Assembly: GCA_007258455.2 (NCBI GenBank)
Contig: VDFB02193867.1
Span: 531,438,751-531,502,750 of the forward strand
Source of the DNA: Sequoia sempervirens
Lineage: Eukaryota; Streptophyta; Pinopsida; Cupressales; Cupressaceae
Reading direction: 5' to 3'
DNA: 64,000 nt
Shown here in pieces: positions 1 to 11,800 of this stretch (the stretch's first letter is position 1; each line of letters starts with the position of its first letter). Under the pieces are notes generated by a model that was given only the letters and a program-made list of their open reading frames with translations, was not told the DNA's origin and ran no database searches. The position numbers and the translations under genes are program-made.

Positions 1-449
1 ACAGATTTTAAGTTACCATTTAAATAAAACACAAAATAATATTTCACTCCTTGAAGACTTCACAAATCAAATGATCAAATTAAGATAAATATCATTCAGG
101 AACACAATATGAAGTAGATTAAACTCTAATTGCTTCTACTGTTAGTGAAACAGATAAGCAATATTTAGAAGGCTGGCACAATCACCAGTTTATAGAGAAT
201 CTGCGATTCCAAATTGTTTCCAACTACACTAAGAGAACTTGGAAAATACATTACAGCCAATACTGAACTTTACTACTAGGCAAGAAGACAAAATAAGCTC
301 TCATTACTAAGAATCAAGATGCAACTCTATCTCCTCTTGCTTCAGAAAAATCCTACTCTATTACTGCTCTTAAATTTTAACCCTTCCTTTTTAGTTCTAA
401 TCCTAACTATCTCTTAAAAGTTATAACCTTTTACAAAGAGGCCAAAATG

Positions 450-460
450 CCTTATATACA
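450..460 (-). promoter_or_regulatory. TATA-like box in the left LTR
   Basis: On the minus strand the sequence reads TGTATATAAGGC. The right LTR has TGTATATAAAG at the matching place. It lies about 2.3 kb from the LTR start, so U3 would be about 2.3 kb and R-U5 about 0.86 kb. This is a motif match only; transcription is not shown. Confidence 0.4.
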
Positions 461-1059
461 TAATGTACCAAAAGGGACACATTGGCTACTGTTTTAGGGT
501 TTTTACAAAATATCTGCTTCAGAAGAGTTGACCTCAGATCTTTCTGAGAAGAGTCAATGCCACATTTAATAAGAAGCCTTGCCATCCATGCTGATGAAGG
601 ATTTCTGTCCTCAAGAGAAGCCTTTTAGATATTTTGGTAGCTGTAGCATTAACTTTGGCCTTTCGTGTCCATCCTCGAACTCCATCAGGGCCACCTTGAA
701 TGCTCTAAAAGCATTTTTCCATTAATATTGATCAATCTCTGCCGGTAGTCACTACAGCTATCCTTGTGAGTCACAGATCCTTCCTTCCTTCGGCTTCCTT
801 CATGTTCCAGACTTCTGTTGTAGGTTGACCGTTCTCTGGAACATCATCGGGCCTCCCTGTAGATTTGAACATTACACCCAAGCCGATCCATCGCCTCCTT
901 GGTCTCAGAATGGATCCATCTCACTTGCACTCTGTTGGTCTTCTTACATAGGGATGGTCAATCGGTCAAACTGTTACTGGTCTTCCCCCTGAGCTTACCC
1001 TGATTGGTCAGACCCATGCCATGCAAGCTTCTCAGGCGGTCAAAGGTGGTTTGAATGGC

Positions 1060-2300
1060 ATCACATGTCGGTGAGACACAAATCGTGTCTCCCCGATCCG
1101 ATTATCACTTTTATCAACCATCAACATGACAATAGACAGTCGGCAAGACGTTTCGGTGAGCTGAAGAAGTCATATCGAGCTCATGAAAACCATCGGCAAG
1201 ACAGTCGCTAGTCGGTGGGACACTATAGCGAACCTCAGGATCCTTCAGCGATCACATTTTTCATGTCGGGGAGACTATCGCTTGTCGTTGTGACCTCATG
1301 GTGAAGTCTTCCTTTTCTCCCCGAGCTCTTTCTTCTTCTTCGGGCTTGAGCTCCTTTTCCCTTTCGGTGTGACTTTCTTTCTTCGCCAAGACCTTTTGGC
1401 GAAGGCATGATCCTTTGCTGAGCTCCATTTCTTTCGGTGGGGTCTCCTTTCTATCAGTAGGACATTCTATGGTCGGGGAGACCTCACTACTTTCGGCAAG
1501 ACCTCTTGTTGATCTCTCCTTTTTCTCCCCAAGCTCACTTGATCCTGTTGCCAAGACATTCTCGGGTCGCCGAGACTTCTTAGCGAGCTCAAATTGCTAC
1601 GCCGATGCCACTTACTCTTCGGAAGGCTCCTTCATGTCGGCGAGACTTCTTTTTTTCGCCCAAACCTCCCACCGAGGTCCTCTCTTTCGCCGAGTTGTTC
1701 ACTGGTTGGCAGGGCATCTCGAGGTCGGGGAGACATCATGGCGACCCTTTGTTTTCTCCCCGAGCCCATTCTGTTTTTCCGATACTACTTTGCTTCGGCA
1801 AGAGTTCACCCCATCGGTGAGACATCTTGCCGAGCTCACTTTTCTCTCGGTGAGCTTCCTTCATGTCGCTGAGACTTCCTTCAGTCGGTGAGACTTTACA
1901 CCGACCAAGGCTTCCTTTCACCGAGTGCTAACTTTCTTTGGACTCCTCCCACCCTTTTTGGCGAGACCTACGCTAATCGGTCAGACCTCCTGCCGAAGGC
2001 AAAATTATTGCCGGGCTCAGATTCTTAGGTGGGACCTTCCTCTATCAGTGGGACATCGTTCAGTTGATGAGGCCCTATATCGACCGAAGCTCCCTTTTGC
2101 AAAACTCTTTTTTTGTTGAGACCTCCCTTGTGGTCATATCGATAGACTCCCCCTTTGTGCTTGGTTGGCATGACCAAATGTATTCGCTGAGACCTCCCTT
2201 CGAAGTCAAAATCTCCCGCTGATATGTATTCTCTTTGTCGCTAGTCAGTGAGACATAAGGATCTCGCCATGACCCTTCGCCGAAGAAAAAATCCTATGCC
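1060..2300. repeat. Degenerate TCGGYGAGAC array within the left LTR
   Basis: A 10-bp core close to TCGGYGAGAC (variants TCGGCAAGAC, TCGGGGAGAC, TCGCCGAGAC, TCGGTGGGAC) recurs dozens of times at irregular spacing of about 20-40 bp. The block is richer in CG than its AT-rich surroundings. All copies point the same way. Short open frames that read a repeated VGETS motif are by-products of this array. The block sits in the presumptive U3, upstream of the TATA-like box on the minus strand. The matching block in the right LTR is at about 27540-28760. Confidence 0.75.
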
Positions 2301-2777
2301 GATGGGAAGCTCCTAGTTGCTGGGACTCTGATTGATGTCTTGCCGATTGATGCCTGCACATGAATTTCACTCACTGTGACATCTCTAGGGTCTTGCCGAC
2401 CCTTGCCTTAGCTGATTTTTATGACCAACTGGATTGGGGAATGCATTCCAACTGAGCTCCCTTGGAAAATATCATCACGTGTAGGATTTAATCCTGCAAA
2501 ACAAATGCTTCCATTAGTCCCCAAAGCATATGAAATATATTAAAATAAACTATCCTATTGCTTATGATTATTTCATTGAATACTTGGCAAGAAGGAAACC
2601 AACTCAAGTTGAGATAGAACCAAGATTTAAATTAGGCAGAATAGAAGACAAGCTCGGTAGAAAACAGAAGCACCTCCAAGAGGAAAGTAAGCAACCAAAA
2701 GCAAAAGAAACCAAAAAGAGAAAGGGGGACCCATTTTGTTTTCAAAATAAAATGGGGTGGTTATGCAAGGCATAACA

Positions 2778-4141
2778 AATGGTGACTCGGCTGGAAAAAT
2801 GGTTTAACCATTTTCAAGAAGCTGAAGGATTCAACTACCCAGAACTCCTGGTTCATGAATATCACAACTCCAGTTGGGTCAGTTATAACAACCAAGGTTG
2901 AGCTAGAATCTCAAATGTAAATCAACACTAGCTACCTCTGAATCTATGTGTGTGCTTGAATCAAAGGTTTGGCTGTTGTGCAATGATATCTCCGGCATTG
3001 CTCCGTTGCCAGTGAGAAGTCCATAGCCCCAATGGAGATACCTCTAGTTTCCTCACAACATTGCTGTACTACCAGTCAGGCATCCATAGCCCCGGTAGAG
3101 ATACTGGAATCACCTGTTCATATTGAATTCCTTTTTCTTTAGATAATTATTTTCTCTTTCTCTTTCTCTTTCTCTTTTTTTTTTGTTTTCTCATAGAGTT
3201 TCAGATGTTTCATTTAGCTCTTTTTCAATATGTTAGATGTTTAACATCTGATCTGGGATGAAAACTACCATGGACCTCATAACAGCACTTGGGAGATTGG
3301 ATTTTTCACTCAAATCTTACAACACTATCACCTTAGGACAAATATACCAATCCAAAGGAGATGATCTTAATGATTTGTGATAGATTCAAGGGAGCTGATG
3401 AAGGCTACTTACTTGGTACCTTATTTTCAAGACCTTCCACAACCTTTATTGACAATGGACATGAAACAAAGAGTTTAGGACAAAATCATCCAATCAGAAA
3501 GCCTGAAAATACCTAAACCATTTTTCTCCTTGTGACCATAGCATACTTTAGATAACAACCCACAGTTACAAATGGAAAGGACAGATCAACCCCAAAGAAC
3601 AAAACAAAACAAAAAACAAAGAACAAGGGAAACAAAAAGACAAATAGGAAAGATTGACAAATAGACAACAAATTATTTACAAACAAAGAGCGAATTATCT
3701 ACACAAAGAGTAGCAGATTATTTACAAGCAGAAACACATAAACTATTTACATAAATACAACTTATTTACAAGCAAGAGACAAACAAATTATTTGCATAAA
3801 GAACAATGAATTATCTACATGAAAAATGGAAATTAACAAGCTTTATGACTCAAAATAGTGCTTGAGAAACTATCCATTAACAGACAATGGGATAGGAGAA
3901 TCCTGCAAATTTGATCAAAGGACAGTTGATGAACAGTCGTGCAAATTTGATCCCCAAATGGGACACATATCGCCCGCCCACGATATCGCGATCCTATAAT
4001 TCCCAATCATGGGATGGCGGGAAACCGTTGATCTTGAAGGCATTTTGATCGACGACAGCATGAATTTCATCCTTTTGAAAAATAAAACATTCATTAAAGG
4101 AAAAGGGGACATTACTAGGTGGATAGAAAATTTTCTTGGGC
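2778..4141. other. Non-coding stretch next to the left LTR
   Basis: No convincing gene is present. Three things can be seen. At about 2970-3110 a unit of roughly 75-80 bp containing TCCATAGCCCC and GAGATAC occurs twice. At 3590-3840 an A-rich stretch repeats a core like ACAAATTATTTAC. At about 3945-4040 there is a block like those in contig B, with GGGACACAT followed by CGCCCGCC and a nearby ACCGTTGAT. The shared block, in the orientation it has in B, supports this being internal DNA of the same element. The stretch ends at an assembly gap. Confidence 0.55.
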
Positions 4142-4241
4142 NNNNNNNNNNNNNNNNNNNNNNNNNNNNNNNNNNNNNNNNNNNNNNNNNNNNNNNNNNN
4201 NNNNNNNNNNNNNNNNNNNNNNNNNNNNNNNNNNNNNNNNN
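4142..4241. other. Assembly gap (100 N)
   Basis: Exactly 100 N, as used for a gap of unknown size. Sequence on the two sides need not be adjacent or correctly oriented. Confidence 0.98.
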
Positions 4242-4354
4242 AAAGCCAATGAAAAGAAGGGCAACCACCAAAAATTTAACAAACTCTGGCTAGGTCCTTA
4301 TCAAATTGTTGAGATCCTAGGGGAAAATACTTTCAAACTAAGTACTCTAAATGG
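4242..4354 (+). pseudogene. Integrase C-terminal fragment (second copy of the 19435-19546 segment)
   Basis: The frame reads the end of a Ty3/gypsy integrase, including LWLGPYQIVEILGENTFKL, and is identical to the minus-strand integrase tail in contig B. The homology stops at the CACTACT junction at 4355. If contig A overlaps B, this is the same locus seen twice and not a second gene. Confidence 0.75.
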
Positions 4355-5060
4355 CACTACTGAATTTGACACCATTTTCTGACTGCAGTTCGTCGGTCAC
4401 TCGACAAATCTTTGTCGAAAGAGCGACAAAATGGCGAAAATCTTTCCATCGCTATTTTTTTGTCGAACGTCTGATGACGAATTAAACGTTGAAGTAACGA
4501 CAAAGAATCATCGGTCGACAGCATTGTGAAATGCCTTGGACATCCATCAGAATATCGATGAAAACTTTTTGTTTCCACCGACAAATTACACCAGAAGTTC
4601 GTCTCCAGTTTGATGAAATGGGCAAGGAGTAGTGTTGAAACAACACCAAACGTTCATCGAATGTGTGACGAAATATCTAAGTAGTAGCATTGAAACAACA
4701 CCAAGAGTTCATTGACTTTGCGAAGAAAATAGCAAGGAGTAGCGTCGGAAGAACACCAAAAGTTTGTTGTAATTGCGACAAAATGTGCAAGGAGTGGCGT
4801 GGTAGCAACGCTGAAAGATTGTTGAAATTGCGATGAAATGTGCAAGGAGTTACAATGAAATCTTCGTCGTAGCTATAGCAACTTCGCCGAGCCTTTCTGT
4901 TGATTCGTCAGTGGTTTTCGTCGGTGGTTGGCGTCGAAATTGTGATGAAGAAGCAAATTTTAAAAAAAAATTATTTGTGGAAATGTACCATTGCAGAGAC
5001 TGATGACTGATCATACATACAAACTGCATATTGGTCAGATAATGTGATGTATGCATAGGA
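4355..5060 (+). mobile_element. CACTA-like transposon end with subterminal repeats (arm A copy)
   Basis: The segment starts CACTACTGAATTTGACACC immediately after the integrase homology ends. Within about 600 bp there are many short motifs of the TTCGTCGG, TTTGTCGC and CGACGAA type in both orientations. A CACTA start plus dense subterminal repeats is typical of En/Spm (CACTA) elements. The opposite terminus was not found. The same end in contig B is at 18841-19433. Confidence 0.55.
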
Positions 5061-5094
5061 AGATCGTGATGGACACTTGTACCAACCTCTTACC

Positions 5095-6530
5095 GCAGCT
5101 ACCAAAGGAATTCACCGCTGCCAGGAGCATCATGAGGAGGAAAATAACCCTATAAAAACAACACATATTTTAGTTCATGACATAAAAGAGTACAAAATAT
5201 AAAACCATGAATGAACTTATGCTATAATTAAAGACCTCATGACAACTTACTTGCAAGTTTTGTAATCTCTCTGTCAATACTTTAACCCTCTCTCTTATCT
5301 CATCTGTTTGAGGCATTTTGAACATCAACTAAGTCATTTCTTCATTGCATATTTTCATGAGCTTCTTTATCGTATCGAAAGGGTTTGCCGAATAAGCCAT
5401 GTCATCATCAGAAAATATTGACTGCACCTCACTATGGATGCTCTCTACCGCTGTACTCTTTCCCCATCAATCACTGACTTAACAAGAATATACAAAACAA
5501 TATCGAAATTAACTCCAAAAACTTATGAAAAACACATAATAATAAAACATTTTTCTCGTATCTAATTTGTACAATTACAATGAGGTAAACCTGTTGGGTA
5601 GAAGTGCCTGAAGATACATCACGATCTATGCTCTAGGCCAGATCCTTCTCCATATGATCAATGTCCCCTATGACTAAAAATTAAATATAAAAAAACATTA
5701 CCAAAATGAAACCAATAGATTCTAAGGAAAAAAAACATAAGAATGTTCGGTATATTGGATCATTAATTGAGGTTGGGTAAAATGGTACATAGTACATACC
5801 ACCCCCATAGTAATTCATATATGTTTGTAACTGCTGCATTCAAATTGTAATCGACAGCAACTCTTCCCTCAGCTTATTGATTTTATCGCACATACAAAAA
5901 CACGGTTTCCCTCACGTGCCTCGAATATACAATTGGGTTCCTTATTTGTTGACCCAGGTCATGTTTTGTTTATAAACTCTACAATATTCCCTGATGGTTT
6001 TGGCCTTCCATCAATGTACATAGCCACTTCTTTATTTTGATCCTTATCTTTTAGTTGTATATACTCTGTCGGACAAGCAGCATACCTATGCATACTTCTC
6101 AGGTATATCAACCAGTTGCATCCAATGCTTGTAACTGTAACAGGGTCCAACCTACTTCATCAATTCAGTAACTTTGTCGTAATAGACCTTTATTCGTCCA
6201 TGCAAAATAGGCCCAAACCATGTAATGATGATGGTGTTATGCAATATATCCTCTCGTTGACACAAAAATCGGTGTTTATTGGAGGAAGTTCCTTGGGTAC
6301 CCATTTTTTACGTAGATGTTTGTACCTCAAGGGCACCTCGACATTGCCTATGCTCTCATCATCATAAGAACATGACCCCCTTTCAGCAAGAAAAAATTCC
6401 ATGTGTTTACAGAATTTTCTTCTAATCTTTTGACCTCTAGTTGATCTCCCTCTTTTAGACATACTACATGTCTCGCTTTCCTCTTCTCTTCCTAAATTTC
6501 CGCCGAGGAAGATAGATTCGACAAATACCT
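5095..6530 (-). pseudogene. SET-domain-like gene, decayed (arm A copy)
   Basis: This is the counterpart of 17268-18692 and is clearly diverged from it. On the minus strand 6462-6190 encodes a basic N-terminal region ending in HGLGLFCMDE, and 6150-5959 encodes a segment with MYIDGRPKPSGNIVEFINKT. The HG.GLF and GNI..FIN motifs are those of SET domains. This copy keeps a longer stretch before GNI than the B copy, but has its own stops. The downstream acidic exon and the coiled-coil-like exon are also recognisable here. Stops and frame changes make a working product unlikely. Confidence 0.6.
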
Positions 6531-7900
6531 ATTTGGTGGTACTCGCGACTTGTAAGATGTTGGATGAAGTTCTTTCATGGTGATGCATCCAAGGTGACAT
6601 TATGATTAATCTATCATTTCATTGCTAGAATTTCATGTTATAAGGTAATCAAGTCTGATAGATTGCAAGCTATTGTTACTACCATCCAAATGTGTCCATC
6701 ACAAATCAAATCTACTTTAACGCTTTTAACTCCCAAACTTTGTAACAAGTGTTAAATGTGACTATGGTCCACCAACACACAACCAAGGCCTCAAATGTAT
6801 TCTCTAATTGTAATCAAAGGACTTTTTCTCTTCATTCAAGTAAATAAACTGAAGGGAAACACCACCAAGTGGTTTATTGACACCTACATGACTAAAAAAT
6901 AGAAGAAAATTAACATTTAATTTCCATATGTCTAAGTGGTTAACGGGAGCCAGTGTGTACTCAGGGCCCGTTATCATAAGTTTATGCTTTGGCAATAAAT
7001 TTTTTAAGTCATATTAAATCTTCCTATGTCTAATTGGCTAGGAGATTTTGGTATGTTTTTAAGTAGGATGATTGATGAAAGAGCCCAAAGACTATCCTTT
7101 CTCCATGGTATCCAGGTACACATAGCAGCGGTCTTCTCTTATATGGTTGGACATGATTTAAAGAACTTAGCTAGGAATGATTCATTTAACCTAAGGTTTT
7201 CTCATAATGCCATCATTGGAAAAGTATGATCAAATTCTTCTATTATGAAGAATTGGTCTATGTGCCTCTAGTAATCCCTATAAATGTTTGTAAGGATAAA
7301 ATGACTAATTGCATCAAGTAGGAGAGAGTCAACTTTGAGTTCTTCAAAGATTATATTCCTCTATTCATAATTTTTAAGGGTTGTGTGTAGAGGAGGTTAT
7401 CACTACCAAGAAGGGAGGAGACCTTTCCTTATATTCTTTTATAATTTTCATTATTCTTATTTATTTTACACCTACATTTACAAATACACATACATATGCA
7501 TTTACTGTTTTCATTTATTTCTCATGTAGTTTAATAGTTGGATCTGATGGAGCCTCAAATTTAAGTCCTTGGTTTCCTTTTGTTACTAGTTTGTCTTGAT
7601 TATTCAGAAGGTACCTAGGGCTGGAATTTTGCTTTGCTTCCATGAAACCTTGGTGTTCTATCTTTGGGTTGGGTCTTTTCTGTTGTTACCTTTAGAGGAG
7701 GGGTTCTAAAAACAACTTATGTCCCATTGAATCGTCTAGGCTAGGCCCCTTTTTAATAAAAATGCTAAATATTTTGCCTGCCCCTTTTATTTATTAAAGT
7801 CTGGGTCGGTCTGTGCCTCACGCTTTTAAAACAACATTGAGTCATCGACTGTCATTGCCCTAGGTGGTGTCCCTTTCCCCTTATTTTCTTCTAAGTATTT
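6531..7900. other. Non-coding part of the left arm
   Basis: No gene is recognised. Up to about 7230 the sequence differs from the other arm at roughly one base in twenty by eye. From about 7240 it looks identical. A short stretch near 7450-7510 repeats CATTTAC and ACACATACAT words. Confidence 0.5.
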
Positions 7901-7924
7901 TTAATGTTTTGCAGGGGTTATTTT

Positions 7925-8340
7925 GATGATCGTCGATTTCCTTATGGTTGATTTTGACCGTTCCCCGCAATCTTGCGATGACACCTCTGCTGGCTGTTTG
8001 GTGATTGCAATATCACGGGCGGGTGCGATGTGTCCCAATTTGTCGATGCTGAAAAGAGTAAAAAAGAAGTGTTTAATATGTGTGTCAGACTTTAGTGCAT
8101 TATGGAGTAGGTTACTAAACCACATGTGAGATGCACGTGCTCATGATCAACAGTGATGTTTTAACCTTGTTGAAAAAAGTTGCTCGACGGATAGGTATTG
8201 ATGCTACTCCCTATTATGTATGATTGTGATCATCGATGAAGGGAATCAACGGTTGCCCACTATCACGTGATCCCAAATTGAAGGGAGTTTAATGATTGTG
8301 ATATTGCAGGCGGGCGCCATGTGTATTTTTTTGGCATTTC
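7925..8340. repeat. Two copies of a GGCGGGYG-ATGTG block
   Basis: At about 8005-8040 and again at about 8288-8325 the sequence runs GATTGYRATAT, then GGCGGGYGC, then ATGTGT. Both copies are near words like CCGTTGAT or GACCGTTCC. A third copy in reverse orientation is at about 3945-4040 in contig L. These lie upstream of ORF X and could be part of its promoter region or a structural spacer repeat of the element. Confidence 0.45.
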
Positions 8341-8667
8341 ATATTATGGTGAGTCCTTGATAATGACGTGGAGATGTTGTCAGCTTCTTTGAAGGTGACT
8401 ATTCGATAATCTGACAGAAACAAGAGATCGACGGTGAAGATTTAAATTTTTGTCAAATACAATCGAAGTCGTTGGCGCGGCGTGCAAGTAAGCTTTAATG
8501 GCAGACAAGATGTCTTTTGGCCATTTCTCATAAATTCTAAGTATTTAATTTCAGGCTATCTTCACCACAAGGGCATTCAAGTGTTTTCGAAGCGGTCCAA
8601 AGCCAAAGATAGAGTTTTTTCAAAGTAATTACAGCAAGGTTTGATTTTCTGCAGGGCACGAAATCCC

Positions 8668-8854
8668 GTGAGTTACTTTCTTTATCACTGTTTCTGTTTG
8701 AATGTGATTCTTGTGGAGGGTTGTTTTGTGTTGGTCAATGATTTTCTGGATTAAGGTTCTAGGGTTACTGGTTCTTTTGAATTTTGGGAAATTGCAAAAT
8801 TCTACTGTAATTTCGTTTTGGGTAGCCCTAGTTTGTTTACAAATTTGATCTTAG
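8668..8854 (+). promoter_or_regulatory. Possible 5' UTR intron upstream of ORF X
   Basis: A good donor (CCC then GTGAGTT at 8668) and an acceptor (ATCTTAG ending at 8854) flank an AT-rich stretch. The ATG of ORF X follows at 8876 in the favourable context AAAATGGCG. This looks like an ordinary plant leader intron but rests on motif reading alone. A transcript would settle it. Confidence 0.35.
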
Positions 8855-8875
8855 GAGAAGCCTTGGTTGTTTAAA

Positions 8876-11800
8876 ATGGCGCCACTAAAGCAACATTTTG
8901 GCCTTATTGATTATTTGCAAAGGAATCTATACAACAATTTCCTTGACCAATTCCCTTTGTCAACAAATGACAAGAAGAGGGGTTTGATCTTAATAAATGG
9001 GATAGCCTTAGGTGAGGGATTAAGATATAAAACCTATAACATTGCGGATGCTAGGGTACAAATGATGGCCTTGGAAATGTTTAGGAGATGGTATGGGTAG
9101 CGAAATATGTCTCATACTTTTTCAAATGGTTGGAGATATGATATGGGAAAACTTGTGGTGCCGAATGTATTTCTTGATGTTGACCTACTTAGGGCAGTGG
9201 CTACACGATATGATCCGTCACAAGGATTATCAGGGATAATGATGGTAGGGTTTTACTGAATATAAATGTAGATGAGATTCGGCAGATTTTTGATTTAAGT
9301 GAATATAGCTCATTCTTGGTTTGGATAGACCTTGATGAAATGAAGCAGGAATATGCTAGGGAACAACCTCTTTTCAGATTAAAGTTGCTTCCTCCTCATC
9401 TAGCCAAGGAGGGCAGTTCAAAGATTCACATCAACCCAACTGACCGGGAACCTTTCAGGTTGAGTTGTTTTGCTGATCATTTCTTGGCAACTTTTAATTC
9501 ACTTTGCCAAATTTTAGCTTTCGGCCCTAATACCATGATGCCCATTGCTTATATGTTTATGGTGGCTCAAATTCAGCATCCTAACTTTTATGTAGTGTAC
9601 AACTATGCTTCTTTCCTTACTGAAAGGACACATGAGAGTTTGTTGAACTTGTATGTGGGGGACACTGGTACTCCTTTCTTTTGGTACTCCTTATTAATGC
9701 ATATGTTCTTGTACAAGAATTTTGATTTCTTCTCAGAGAAAATGGAGTTGAGGTAGGAGATGAATGAAGAAAAATTACCAGTGCAGGCTTGGAGTGTAGA
9801 CTTGTCTTACAACAAGGGAGATGCCACTTTTGTGTAGTTTGATAACTGCTTTGCTTCCAGGCTCAGAGCTAGACTGATGGTGAATGTGCCAAGGATTCCT
9901 AAGGATTTGCATGACTTCCTCTGACCCAAAGTGAGGAAGCCTGATTTGAAGGTGTGTCCTAATTGGGGTGACATCATTCTATACCCTGTAAGCATTGTCC
10001 TAAGGGTTTATAGTTTCCAGGGAGCTCCTCATATTCTCCCATATAATGTACCATCAAGAATGGGATTTGCAGAGGTCATGTGGCAACTAGGTTGCATTCA
10101 TGAAGATAATTTGATAGGAAAAGGAAAAGGGACTTTGTTCCCTGATTATACTGTTGTTTCAGACTTTGTTTTTTCCAAGGGAGGATGGGTTCACTTTGAC
10201 AGATATTTTGATGACTACCATTTGAAGAGTGGATGTAGGAGGCAGCATGACCCTGAGGGATTCTTTGCCCTATTTAGGCAAAGAATTAAGGGTGGCAAGT
10301 TTTGCTCATGTTTTCAATTTTTTCTGAGGATTTGATTAGAAATGAGTTCGATTTGAGCCAGCAGGAATTAAATAAAGAGAAGTGGATTGCTTATGAGAAA
10401 ATGTTGGCCATGGTGCATAAACTGGATCCAAAATATGATCCACTAATGGAGTTCACTCCATTTCATAAAAGAATTGATTTCTTGATGAATAATTTCAAAG
10501 AAATCATGAGCACCCTGAGAACCAAGAAAATAAACTTGGAACTGGACTGAGGAATTCAAGGATTAGAGGTGAGGCCTGAAGAAACAAGGCCAACCTATCA
10601 GCCACCAGTGGACAGACCTCTATATAGGAGGAAGAGAGATAATAGCAATGATGAAGAAGGAGGAGATAAAAAAGGGAAAAAAATAATGAAAACATCATCA
10701 CAACCGGGTCATGGGATTAGGAAACCTGGGGGGATAAAGATTGTGGATCTAGATTCACCACCTAGAAATGACCCTATAGAGCTGCCATCATAGCCAAGCC
10801 TTAAGAGGCAAAGAGTTGAGGAGTCACAAGAGGCTCTGGTGGATGAAATAATTGTAACTGATCAAGGCATGCAATTTGGTATCCCCTCCCCTCCTAGATC
10901 AGCACAATTGGTGCTAACCGATATGGATATAAAGGGGCAGTATGTACAAGACGCCAAGATGGTAGCTTGCAAGGCGTTCTTGGATGATGATACCTTCGTG
11001 AAAACTCATGTGTTCTTGTAGTTGATCTAGAGGATGAAACTTGAAGAATATTAGGATAAATGCAAGACCATGAGGAAATCAAGACCTGATAGGTCTGACC
11101 AGGAGAATGATGATGAAGTCAAAGCTAAATTAATGGAGCAATTCAAAAGCATCACTCCTGATGAAGGAAGGAAACTTGTATCTCAGGCTGGTGTCTTACT
11201 CCTCCCTGAATGGGACATAGCTGATGTTGTAGCATTCAATGCTATTATGCAGTCTAGGCAACATATGCAAAACAATGAAGAAGAAGTCAAGGCAGCTCTA
11301 CAAGACTCTACTTTTAGTGAGGAATATAAAACTTTAGCCATATGGGCACTAGCACCTCAAGGTAGAAAACCAAATGTGGCTAATATTAGCCCAAGTCTAA
11401 GGGGCGGGCTCATTATCAAGAGATTTTCTGAAACCTCAACAACAGAAGCCACAAGCCTGACATTGAATGTGGCCAAATTGGCCTAGAAGACAGCTAAAAG
11501 AGATGAAGCTGAAAAGAAAAGCCTTATGGAAAAGTACAATGCAATAATTGGGGAGTATAGTAGAATGTAGCAGAAAAATGTTGAGCTATAGTCTGAAGTA
11601 GATAGATTGAGATACGAGCAGGTGGGAGAATCCTCTAGTGCCTCTGCTATCAGAGCATTACCTACTACTTCGGGGTCATTGCCCCTATTATGCCAATCAT
11701 TTCTACTCTTGGATCCCCAATTTAGACACCTACTAATAGCCCTACACCAGGGCCAGTCGAAGAGGAAGATGAGTATTCTGCAAATCCTACCAAAAAGTAG

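Larger units (their letters stand above)
1..2777 (-). mobile_element. LTR of gypsy element 1, left copy, truncated by the window
   Basis: This stretch repeats 26478-29260 in the same orientation with scattered substitutions and small indels, clearly over 90 percent alike by eye. Similarity stops abruptly after GGCATAACA at 2777, which read on the minus strand is a TG start (TGTTATGCC). The other end lies before position 1. If contig A is flipped, this is the 3' LTR of the element whose gag-pol lies in contig B. One caution is that no purine-rich tract is visible just inside 2777, so a solo LTR or an LTR from another copy is possible. It holds a TATA-like box near 451-460 (minus strand) and the TCGGYGAGAC array at about 1060-2300. 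Confidence 0.8.
4242..8864. repeat. Left arm of a 4.6-kb inverted repeat, probably an assembly artefact
   Basis: This arm is the reverse complement of 14927-19546. Position pairs sum to 23788 at the outer end and 23791 at the inner end, so the arms are nearly collinear. The outer 0.85 kb (4242-5090) and the inner 1.6 kb (7240-8864) look identical to the other arm. The middle has many substitutions and small indels. The arm begins at the first base of contig A, and its partner begins at the first base of contig B. That is the geometry of two overlapping contigs placed in opposite orientations. Confidence 0.9.

Noticed and set aside
1261..1891. Open frames of 60-158 codons in the LTR array
   Set aside because: They are periodic (VGETS-type) and follow the TCGGYGAGAC repeats in several frames and both strands. 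They are by-products of low stop content.
1060..2300. A CRISPR array
   Set aside because: The recurring core is degenerate, only about 10 bp, unevenly spaced and in plant LTR DNA.
2780..2796. TGGTGACTCGGCTGG as a primer binding site for a plus-strand element
   Set aside because: It stands right after the left LTR and looks like a tRNA-type site, but all gag-pol with this LTR is on the minus strand and the right LTR has a good site in that orientation. Not fully excluded, since no purine tract was found here.
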